From Chlamydiae bacterium RIFCSPHIGHO2_12_FULL_27_8 (lineage in GTDB: Bacteria > Chlamydiota > Chlamydiia > Chlamydiales > SM23-39): a stretch of DNA of 7,422 nt. Below the pieces are notes generated by a model that was not told the origin of the DNA, made no database searches, and saw only the letters and a list, made by a program, of their open reading frames with translations. Both the position numbers and the translations under genes were made by a program. How positions within the stretch are numbered: the stretch's first letter is position 1; each line of letters starts with the position of its first letter. Positions 1 to 5,539 of the stretch are shown one piece after another. The stretch is taken from NCBI GenBank assembly GCA_001796155.1, contig MGLU01000005.1:2526-9947 (forward strand), read 5' to 3'.

Positions 1-1219
1 ATTGATAAATAAAGACAAAGCATATTACTGTTTTGCTACAAAAAAAGAGCTCGATGAAATGAGGGAAGCGTCGCTTGTCAGCGGCAGCAAGCAGGGCTAT
101 GATAGAAGATATAGAAATCTTTCCAAAGAAGAAGTAGAAAAAAGATTAAAAAACAAAGAACCTTATGTAATAAGATTAAAAGTACCGTTGACCGGGGAAT
201 GCATTTTTGAAGATGGGATAAAAGGCACTATTACAACTCCCAACTGTGATGTTGACGATCAGATTATTCTAAAATCAGATGGTTTTCCGACATATCATTT
301 AGCAAATGTTGTAGATGATCATTTAATGAAAATAACTCACGTAATCAGAGGCGATGAATGGATTAGTTCGACACCAAAACATATTCATCTCTATGAAGCC
401 TTCGGGTGGGAAAAGCCTCAATTTTTACATATGCCTCTTCTTCTTGGTAAAGACGGCAAAAAACTTTCAAAGAGAAAAAACCCGACTTCAACTTTTTATT
501 TTAGGGATACCGGGTATTTACCTGAAGCTTTGACAAATTTTTTAACTTTAATGGGATATTCATCAAAAGATGAGAAAGAAATATGTTCATTCAAAGAATT
601 TTATGAAAATTTTGATGTTAAAAGAATTGGGACATCATCTGCATTTTTTGATATACAAAAGCTAGATTGGATAAATAAACAATATATTATTAATAACCTT
701 TCAGAAGACAGTCTGTTAGAAAAACTAAAAAGCTGGCAGTTCAACGATGAATTTTTTAAAAAATTAATGCCATTAGCACATAGTAGAATAACTAATTTTT
801 CAAATTTTATTGAACTTTTTGATTTTATGTTTACTTCAAACTTAAAATACACTGAAGAGATGTTTGTTTTCAAAGATATTACAAAAGAAAAATCATCTGT
901 AGTTTTATATGTGTTTATGATTTTGATGGAAAAACTCGATACCCTTCAAAAAGAATCTGTTGAAAAATTATCACATGAAGTAGCTGATCTTTTTCAAATA
1001 AATCATAAAAAAGTTGTAATACCGCTTCTTTTTGCTGCTATTATGGGAAAACTTTTTGGTCCTCCTCTTTATGCATCCTGTGAAATACTTGGCAAGGACA
1101 GAGTAAGAGCAAGGCTTTTAAAAGTTTTAGAATTTTTAAATGAAATGTCGAATAAAAAAATTGCAAAAATTCAAAAGCAGCTTGAAAAAAATGATTTATC
1201 AGAATGGTTTAGAAGTTAA
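1..1219 (+). CDS. gltX: Glutamyl-tRNA synthetase, 5'-truncated by window edge
   Basis: Cytoplasmic class I aminoacyl-tRNA synthetase that charges tRNA with glutamate. About 404 C-terminal residues are present. By alignment from memory with the E. coli enzyme (471 aa), some 95-100 N-terminal residues, including the HIGH motif, lie left of the window. The frame is open from base 2 and the apparent TTG there is not a start. Visible landmarks are a Y-Y-C-F segment matching the YKCYCS region, 'VVDDHLMKITHVIRG', and the class I KLSKR (KMSKS-type) ATP loop at bases 461-475. 'YLPEALTNFL' follows, then the helical anticodon-binding domain ending in the usual 'R-A-R-L-L-K-V-L-E-F-L' segment. In bacteria lacking GlnRS this enzyme also charges tRNA-Gln, but that cannot be judged here. 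The stop TAA overlaps the stop of the small gene on the opposite strand. Confidence 0.97.
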   Translation, partial: LINKDKAYYCFATKKELDEMREASLVSGSKQGYDRRYRNLSKEEVEKRLKNKEPYVIRLKVPLTGECIFEDGIKGTITTPNCDVDDQIILKSDGFPTYHLANVVDDHLMKITHVIRGDEWISSTPKHIHLYEAFGWEKPQFLHMPLLLGKDGKKLSKRKNPTSTFYFRDTGYLPEALTNFLTLMGYSSKDEKEICSFKEFYENFDVKRIGTSSAFFDIQKLDWINKQYIINNLSEDSLLEKLKSWQFNDEFFKKLMPLAHSRITNFSNFIELFDFMFTSNLKYTEEMFVFKDITKEKSSVVLYVFMILMEKLDTLQKESVEKLSHEVADLFQINHKKVVIPLLFAAIMGKLFGPPLYASCEILGKDRVRARLLKVLEFLNEMSNKKIAKIQKQLEKNDLSEWFRS

Positions 1220-1329
1220 TCTACATCCTGAATCTCAATATTTTTTTCTGAAATAATATAATCTCTTTCGTGTGCACTGTTATCGCAACTGCAAAGAAAT
1301 AAGATTGCAATTAATAATATAACCTTCAT
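1216..1329 (-). CDS. Tiny putative lipoprotein, 37 aa
   Basis: Short gene on the minus strand, starting at ATG 1329 and ending with TAA at 1218-1216. The protein begins M-K-V and has a hydrophobic stretch (residues 3-12, ILLIAILFL). A lipobox-like L-C-S-C follows at 12-15, so Cys15 would be the lipidated residue, leaving a 23-residue, mostly charged tail (rich in E, D and K). Cys at -2 of the lipobox is unusual but tolerated. Asp follows the lipidated Cys; in E. coli that favours inner-membrane retention. An AAGGGA ribosome-binding site sits 5 bases before the ATG, better than most in this window. It converges on gltX with a 3-4 base overlap and diverges from cysJ. In Chlamydia the small lipoprotein gene omcA lies near gltX, but this protein has only two cysteines and no recognisable OmcA body, so homology is speculative. 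A chance open frame remains possible. Confidence 0.6.
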   Translation of the reverse strand: MKVILLIAILFLCSCDNSAHERDYIISEKNIEIQDVD

Positions 1330-1334
1330 ATATA

Positions 1335-1340
1335 TCCCTT
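1335..1340 (-). promoter_or_regulatory. Ribosome-binding site of the tiny lipoprotein gene
   Basis: The minus strand reads AAGGGA, then five bases (TATAT), then ATG at 1329. It is a near-consensus Shine-Dalgarno in a window where most genes have weak ones. It is the main reason to accept the 37-codon frame. Confidence 0.55.
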
Positions 1341-1361
1341 AAGATTTAATTAATTTTTGTT

Positions 1362-1376
1362 TATATTGTAAATATA
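1362..1376. repeat. Short inverted repeat between divergent genes
   Basis: TATATT-GTA-AATATA is a perfect 6-base dyad with a 3-base centre. It lies in the 65-base gap between the divergent lipoprotein and cysJ starts, 18 bases before the cysJ ATG. The position suits an operator or -10 region. The arms are pure A/T, so chance is a serious alternative in DNA of this composition. I see no good -35/-10 pair for either gene here. Confidence 0.25.
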
Positions 1377-1394
1377 GAAAACTTGAGAAAAAAA

Positions 1395-2483
1395 ATGAAT
1401 AAATATTCATCACAAAATCCATTTTTAACAAAAATTATTAAAAGAGAGGTCATTTCAAAACAAGAAAAGGATACTTTTTTAATAATTTTAGATATCAAAA
1501 ATTTTGAAGATGCTTTTCTACCCGGCGATAGTATTGCAATCATTGCTGAAAATTCTGAAAAAAATGTAAAAAAAACAATTAAGTACATGAGAGCAAATGA
1601 AGATGAAATAGTTAAAAATCCAAAAACAGGAGAAAAAGTTTCTCTTTATAAATTTTTGAAAGAAAGTGCAAATTTGAGTAAAATAAAAACTTCTTTAATA
1701 GAACTGCTTGATAAAAATCTTCCTCAAAAAAAAGTTATTGAGCTTATTAATTCATATCATATATGGGATCTTTTAAAAAAATTTAAAAACCACAACTTAA
1801 CTGCTCAACAAATTATTGATGTAATGCTTCCGATGCTTCCAAAACTGTATTCTGTTTCTTCTGCAAGAAGCATGTATCCTAATGAAGCACACTTACTAAT
1901 TAGAGAAGTAAAATATGTTTTAAATAATGTTCAAAGGCGTGGTGTTGCAACTGAATTCTTATGTAAAGGAGCCAAAGTAAATAAAACTTTAATAAAAATT
2001 TACATTCAAGAGACAAGCAGTTTTTGTCTTCCCAAAGAGAGAGATCTTCCTATTATCATGATTGGAGCGGGAGCGGGTCTTGCACCTTTTAGAGCATTTT
2101 TAGAAGAAAGATATATAAATAATCATGAAGGGTTAAACTGGTTGTTTTTTGGAGAAAGAAAAAGAGAAAACGATTTTTATTTTAAAAATTTCTTAGAAGA
2201 TTTAGAGACAAAGAATTTACTTAGATTAACTCTTGCATTTTCAAGAGATCAGGAAGAAAAAATATATGTACAGGATAGAATGTATGAAAACAGATCTGAC
2301 ATTTGGCAGTGGCTTCAAGAAAAAGCAATAATTTATGTATGCGGATCATCAAATTTAGGAAAAGAGGTAGACAATAAGCTTTTAGAAATTTTTAAAAGTG
2401 AAGGCAATTTATCATTTGAAGAAGCAAAAAACTTTTTATTATTACTTTTGAAAGAAAAAAGATATTTGAAAGATGTTTATTAA
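1395..2483 (+). CDS. cysJ: CysJ-like NADPH/FAD reductase lacking the FMN domain
   Basis: Cytoplasmic flavoprotein of the diflavin reductase/FNR family, 362 aa from the ATG. It matches only the C-terminal FAD- and NADPH-binding part of sulfite reductase flavoprotein CysJ (about 600 aa in E. coli); no flavodoxin domain precedes it. Landmarks: KLYS (150-153) for FAD, GVATEF (183-188), the pyrophosphate loop GAGAGLAPFR (224-233), and FSRDQ with S283, R284, K289 and Y291 of the NADPH 2'-phosphate site. YVCGS lies at 314-318, and the terminal D-V-Y has the Tyr that stacks on FAD in CysJ. Start: ATG 1395 is preceded by GAG at spacing 7; an in-frame TTG at 1383 would place that GAG inside the gene. 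The loop differs from the usual GPGTGIAPFR by P-to-A and T-to-A. Electrons should pass from NADPH to FAD to an unknown acceptor. No hemoprotein partner (cysI) is in the window, so sulfite reduction is not established. It converges on ispF with overlapping stops. Confidence 0.9.
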   Translation: MNKYSSQNPFLTKIIKREVISKQEKDTFLIILDIKNFEDAFLPGDSIAIIAENSEKNVKKTIKYMRANEDEIVKNPKTGEKVSLYKFLKESANLSKIKTSLIELLDKNLPQKKVIELINSYHIWDLLKKFKNHNLTAQQIIDVMLPMLPKLYSVSSARSMYPNEAHLLIREVKYVLNNVQRRGVATEFLCKGAKVNKTLIKIYIQETSSFCLPKERDLPIIMIGAGAGLAPFRAFLEERYINNHEGLNWLFFGERKRENDFYFKNFLEDLETKNLLRLTLAFSRDQEEKIYVQDRMYENRSDIWQWLQEKAIIYVCGSSNLGKEVDNKLLEIFKSEGNLSFEEAKNFLLLLLKEKRYLKDVY

Positions 2484-2974
2484 AATTTTTGTATAGATAG
2501 AATACAAAAAACCGAAATCCCCTCACCTAATCCAAAATTTGTAAGTCCATCTCCGGAAGTAGCAGTTATCCCCACTTGAGAAATATCAATATTTAAAATA
2601 TTAGAAATACTTTTTCTTAATTCTAAAATTTTTGGCTGGATTTTTGGTTTTTTTGCTTCAATAGTAAAAGCGACATGTAAAATTTTACAATTTTTCAAAG
2701 TTTCCAAAGCTTTTTGAACATATACTTTTGAATCTGTAATACCATCTTTCTTACATAGCTCGATTGCAATATCGCCCAATATAGGCACATGGGTAATAGA
2801 AGTAATTGCATTACAAATGCTATGTAAAATTACATCTCCGTCCGAATCTGCGGCAAGACCTTCTATATCATCGAATAACATTCCTCCTAAAATTAGAGGT
2901 TTTTTATTCCCATTTTTTAAAAACCTATGAGAATCCCGGCCAATACCTGTAACAAAAGTTGAAAAATTTTCCAT
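2480..2974 (-). CDS. ispF: 2-C-methyl-D-erythritol 2,4-cyclodiphosphate synthase
   Basis: MEP-pathway enzyme that cyclises CDP-methylerythritol 2-phosphate to MEcPP, releasing CMP. It is normally a cytoplasmic homotrimer with a Zn site. The protein has 164 aa (E. coli 159). Metal ligands Asp14 and His16 are in G-R-D-S-H-R-F, and His51 is in S-D-G-D-V-I-L-H. The C-terminal G-L-G-E-G-I is conserved. Compared by eye with E. coli, His34 is replaced by Asp43, the T-T-E-K metal/phosphate motif by S-G-D-G (Asp142), and the FPDTD loop by an unrelated stretch. These changes resemble chlamydial IspF as I remember it. The ATG at 2974 was chosen because it starts just before the conserved core. The frame stays open upstream to 3076, but that part encodes only a low-complexity hydrophobic string from A/T runs. 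No strong ribosome-binding site is visible. It overlaps the cysJ stop and diverges from murA. Confidence 0.95.
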   Translation of the reverse strand: MENFSTFVTGIGRDSHRFLKNGNKKPLILGGMLFDDIEGLAADSDGDVILHSICNAITSITHVPILGDIAIELCKKDGITDSKVYVQKALETLKNCKILHVAFTIEAKKPKIQPKILELRKSISNILNIDISQVGITATSGDGLTNFGLGEGISVFCILSIQKF

Positions 2975-3055
2975 AAAATTATGGTACCAAAAAAAATAAA
3001 AAAAATACATCAAGATTAAAAAATTAAAATTTATTATTATTAAAAGAAAAATTTT

Positions 3056-4396
3056 ATGTATAGCGACAGTCTTCAAATTTTCGGTGAAATCCCCCTTAAC
3101 GGTGAAATAAATTCATCCGGTGCAAAAAATGCGATGACAAAACTTTTAGTTTCGTCAATGCTCTCTGATAAAAGATGTGTTTTTTATAATGTCCCAAACA
3201 TAAAAGATGTTGAAATTACTTTAGATCTTTGTTCACAAATTGGAATGGAAATAGATTGGGATAAGGAAAAAAAAATAATTTCTGTGATAACAAAAACAAT
3301 CAAAAACACATTTATTCCGCAAAGATTTTCAGGAGCGAATAGAATCCCTATTCTTTTGATTGGAGCTCTTCTTGGCAGAACACAAGAATCTATTGTTGTT
3401 CCGGCTCTTGGAGGAGATGAACTCGGTGCTAGACCTGTAAATTTTCATGTTTCATCATTTAAAAAACTAGGTGCAGAAGTTGAGTTTACAAATAATGAAT
3501 ACATAGCAAATTCAAAAAACGGTCTGAAAGGTGCACTGATAATTTTAGACTATCCGTCTGTTGGTACTACAGAAAACACAATTTTGTCTTCTATTAGAGC
3601 GAAAGGGAAAACTGTTATAAAAAATGCTGCAATGGAACCTGAGATAATTGACATTATTCTTTTTTTACAAAAACTTGGAGCTAATATCTCTATAGATACA
3701 GATAGGACAATAACTATAGAAGAGACACAAAATTTCAATGAAGTCGAACATTTTGTTTTACCGGACAGAAATGAAATAGTTTCATATGCTCTTGCAGCAA
3801 TAGCGACTAAAGGAAAAATTTTCATTAAAGGAGCTGAACATCTTCATTTAATTACTTTTTTGAATAAGTTAAGAGAAGTAGGTGCAAATTTTAATGTAAA
3901 AAAGGATGGTATAGAATTTTTTTATAAAAATCTTTTAAAAGGTTCTCTTCATATAGAGACTGATGTTCATCCCGGATTTATGACCGACTGGCAACAACCT
4001 TTTGTTGTTTTATTAACTCAGACAAAAGGAATTTCAGTAATTCATGAAACAGTATATGAAAATAGATTTGGATATATTCATACGCTGAACCGGATGGGAG
4101 CGGATATTGATCTTTTTTCACAATGTTTAGGATCGGCTAAATGTAGGTTTAATTCATTAAATCACAAACATTCTGTTGTTGTGAAAGGTGCTACAAAGCT
4201 TGTAGGTAAAAATATTTTTATACCTGACTTAAGGGCCGGTTTTGCATATGTAATGGCAGGTTTGATTGCTGAAGGGGAAACTATTATCCATGGTGCTCCA
4301 TTTTTGGATAGAGGGTATGATACCTTTTTAGAGAAACTACAAAGTTTAGGGGCAAACATCTCCAGAAAAACCATAAAAACAAACGTAAATGTTTAA
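3056..4396 (+). CDS. murA: UDP-GlcNAc enolpyruvyl transferase, Asp-type
   Basis: Cytoplasmic enzyme of the first committed step of peptidoglycan synthesis: transfer of enolpyruvate from PEP to UDP-GlcNAc. 446 aa, slightly longer than E. coli (419) and near the chlamydial length. Two EPSP-synthase-type lobes are recognisable. S-G-A-K-N-A (21-26) carries Lys24/Asn25 of the substrate site. G-G-D-E-L-G-A-R-P (119-127) is the catalytic loop, with Arg126. Asp311 in P-G-F-M-T-D-W-Q is the general-base position, followed by E-N-R-F-G-Y (335-340). Arg393 in D-L-R-A-G matches E. coli Arg397. The catalytic Cys115 of E. coli is Asp121 here (GAT, bases 3416-3418), the state known from Chlamydia and Mycobacterium MurA and linked there to intrinsic fosfomycin resistance. 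The ATG fits the family N terminus; only a weak AAAAGAAAA stretch precedes it. It is divergent from ispF across an 81-base A/T-rich gap. Confidence 0.97.
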   Translation: MYSDSLQIFGEIPLNGEINSSGAKNAMTKLLVSSMLSDKRCVFYNVPNIKDVEITLDLCSQIGMEIDWDKEKKIISVITKTIKNTFIPQRFSGANRIPILLIGALLGRTQESIVVPALGGDELGARPVNFHVSSFKKLGAEVEFTNNEYIANSKNGLKGALIILDYPSVGTTENTILSSIRAKGKTVIKNAAMEPEIIDIILFLQKLGANISIDTDRTITIEETQNFNEVEHFVLPDRNEIVSYALAAIATKGKIFIKGAEHLHLITFLNKLREVGANFNVKKDGIEFFYKNLLKGSLHIETDVHPGFMTDWQQPFVVLLTQTKGISVIHETVYENRFGYIHTLNRMGADIDLFSQCLGSAKCRFNSLNHKHSVVVKGATKLVGKNIFIPDLRAGFAYVMAGLIAEGETIIHGAPFLDRGYDTFLEKLQSLGANISRKTIKTNVNV

Positions 4397-4397
4397 T

Positions 4398-4417
4398 AAT
4401 CAATTAGTTTGATTTTT
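4398..4417 (+). terminator. Possible murA terminator hairpin
   Basis: AATCAA, a five-base loop (TTAGT) and TTGATT form a 6-bp stem starting 2 bases after the murA stop, running directly into a five-T stretch (4413-4417). The stem has only two G-C-type pairs, so it is weak, but form and position fit intrinsic termination. Its right arm is also the -35 element of the next promoter. Confidence 0.4.
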
Positions 4418-4437
4418 AACAAACAATAATATATAAT
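4409..4437 (+). promoter_or_regulatory. Sigma-70-type promoter of epmB
   Basis: TTGATT at 4409-4414 and a perfect TATAAT at 4432-4437 are separated by exactly 17 bases. Transcription would start near 4444, giving a leader of about 25 bases to the ATG at 4470. This is the best promoter match in the window and suggests epmB is transcribed independently of murA. Confidence 0.65.
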
Positions 4438-4469
4438 TACATCACTAATAAATAAAAGATATTAAAAAT

Positions 4470-5408
4470 ATGCAAATATATTTAACAGATGTTGAAAATT
4501 TAATTAATTTCTTAAGGCTTAGCGAAGAAAACCAAAAAAAAATTTTAAAAAGGCCTAAATTTCCACTATTAATCCCCTACGAACTTGCTAAAAAGATTAA
4601 AAAGAATGATTTGAATGATCCTATTTTAAGACAGTATGTTCCATTAATTGAAGAGGAAAAATTTAAAGAAAATTATTTAAAAGATCCATTACAAGAAGAA
4701 AAATTTTCAAATGAAAAATTCATAAAAAAATATAAAAATCGAGCACTTCTTTTATGTACAAGCAACTGTTTTGTACACTGCAGGTATTGTTTTAGAAAAT
4801 TTTTAAAAAAAGTTGATAATAAAACTTTTGAAAATGAATTAAAACTTTTGGAAGAAGACAAAACTATAAATGAAATTATTTTATCCGGAGGAGATCCTCT
4901 AACACTTCCGAATAAAAGACTCTCCGATCTTTTTGAAAAATTTGAAGGCATGGAACATATAAAAACTATTAGATTTCACACAAAAGCTTTAACAACATTT
5001 CCGAGTAGATTTGATACACAATTTTTCGAAATATTAAAAAAGAGTAAAAAACAGATTATTTTTGTATTTCATATAAATCATCAATCTGAAATTGATGATC
5101 ATGCGATTGAACTTATTGAAAAGTTAAAAAGTTTTAACTTTTTATTATTCAATCAAGCAGTTTTATTAAAAAATGTTAATGACAATTCTCAAATTTTAGA
5201 AGATCTTTTTAAAAAGCTTGTTAAAATTGGAATTGTTCCATATTATCTTCACAATTTAGACAAGGTAGAAGGAAGTTCTCACTTTGAAGTTTCTAAAGAA
5301 AGGGGTAAAAGAATCATGAAAGAACTTTTAGAAAATTTACCCGGTTATATGGTTCCAAGATATGTTGAAGAGATACCATTTGAAAAAAGCAAGACCCCAA
5401 TAATGTAA
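4470..5408 (+). CDS. epmB: EF-P beta-lysylation radical-SAM aminomutase (KamA family)
   Basis: Radical-SAM, PLP-dependent lysine 2,3-aminomutase family protein, 312 aa. The [4Fe-4S] motif C-x3-C-x2-C is at Cys100, Cys104 and Cys107, with an extra Cys96. S-G-G-D-P-L (139-144) follows. H-I-N-H (201-204), L-L-K-N-V-N-D-N (232-239) and P-Y-Y-L-H-N-L-D-K-V (257-266) closely match E. coli EpmB (YjeK), as does S-K-T-P near the C terminus, where Lys308 is the likely PLP-binding lysine. The length and missing C-terminal extension favour EpmB over catabolic KamA (over 400 aa). EpmB converts (S)-alpha-lysine to (R)-beta-lysine, which EpmA attaches to elongation factor P to relieve polyproline stalling; efp and epmA must lie elsewhere. 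The HSR motif of E. coli EpmB reads H-T-K here (170-172). A strong promoter precedes it. The ribosome-binding site is weak (AAAGAT). Confidence 0.9.
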   Translation: MQIYLTDVENLINFLRLSEENQKKILKRPKFPLLIPYELAKKIKKNDLNDPILRQYVPLIEEEKFKENYLKDPLQEEKFSNEKFIKKYKNRALLLCTSNCFVHCRYCFRKFLKKVDNKTFENELKLLEEDKTINEIILSGGDPLTLPNKRLSDLFEKFEGMEHIKTIRFHTKALTTFPSRFDTQFFEILKKSKKQIIFVFHINHQSEIDDHAIELIEKLKSFNFLLFNQAVLLKNVNDNSQILEDLFKKLVKIGIVPYYLHNLDKVEGSSHFEVSKERGKRIMKELLENLPGYMVPRYVEEIPFEKSKTPIM

Positions 5409-5409
5409 C

Positions 5410-5428
5410 GGAAGATTAAAAATCTTTT
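5410..5428 (+). terminator. Possible epmB terminator hairpin
   Basis: AAGATT (5412-5417), a three-A loop, and AATCTT (5421-5426) pair perfectly. Two G-T pairs (G5410-T5428 and G5411-T5427) can lengthen the stem to 8. It begins 2 bases after the epmB stop and ends in CTTTTAT, a short interrupted U tract. Weak, but correctly placed for intrinsic termination. Confidence 0.4.
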
Positions 5429-5461
5429 ATCATTTTGTTGGCATTCATTAACATAATAATG

Positions 5462-5478
5462 GTTCTCAATGTAAGAAC
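5462..5478. repeat. Inverted repeat in the epmB-argS gap
   Basis: GTTCT and AGAAC flank a seven-base loop (CAATGTA), with a possible extra G-T pair outside. On the plus strand it is followed by a three-T run. It may be a second termination structure or chance; it lies in a convergent gap with three small dyads. Confidence 0.3.
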
Positions 5479-5510
5479 TTTATCATGCAATTTACCTAGT
5501 CAGGAATCCA

Positions 5511-5524
5511 TTGTCTTTAGACAA
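5511..5524. repeat. Inverted repeat beside the argS stop
   Basis: TTGTCT-TT-AGACAA is a perfect 6-base dyad; as RNA it would fold as a 5-bp stem with a TTTA or TAAA loop. TCC at 5507-5509 can pair with GGG at 5525-5527 past a bulged A. It lies 16 bases beyond the argS stop, so it could end argS, but no T run follows on either strand. Confidence 0.35.
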
Positions 5525-5539
5525 GGGAAAGCTCAATAA

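Noticed and set aside
601..873. Antisense open frame within gltX
   Set aside because: Low-complexity translation opposite a clearly conserved gene; no ribosome-binding site or recognisable motif. The same holds for antisense frames inside murA (3550-3825, 4162-4374) and epmB (4673-4951).
1383..1394. TTG start adding four residues to CysJ
   Set aside because: ATG at 1395 follows a GAG at good spacing; the TTG overlaps that site and adds only R-K-K.
2982..2989. 8-base palindrome TGGTACCA, the main G/C cluster in the ispF-murA gap
   Set aside because: Too short to call an operator. It only stands out against the A/T background.
2978..3013. TTGATG and CATAAT on the minus strand as an ispF promoter
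   Set aside because: The spacer is 24 bases, too long for a sigma-70 promoter.
2975..3076. 34-residue hydrophobic N-terminal extension of IspF that looks like a membrane helix
   Set aside because: It is a translation of A/T runs, overlaps the murA start, and IspF is a soluble enzyme whose core begins right after ATG 2974.
4470..5408. Catabolic lysine 2,3-aminomutase (KamA) as identity for the radical-SAM gene
   Set aside because: At 312 aa it lacks the C-terminal extension of KamA, and long matches are to EpmB; no lysine-fermentation genes are nearby.
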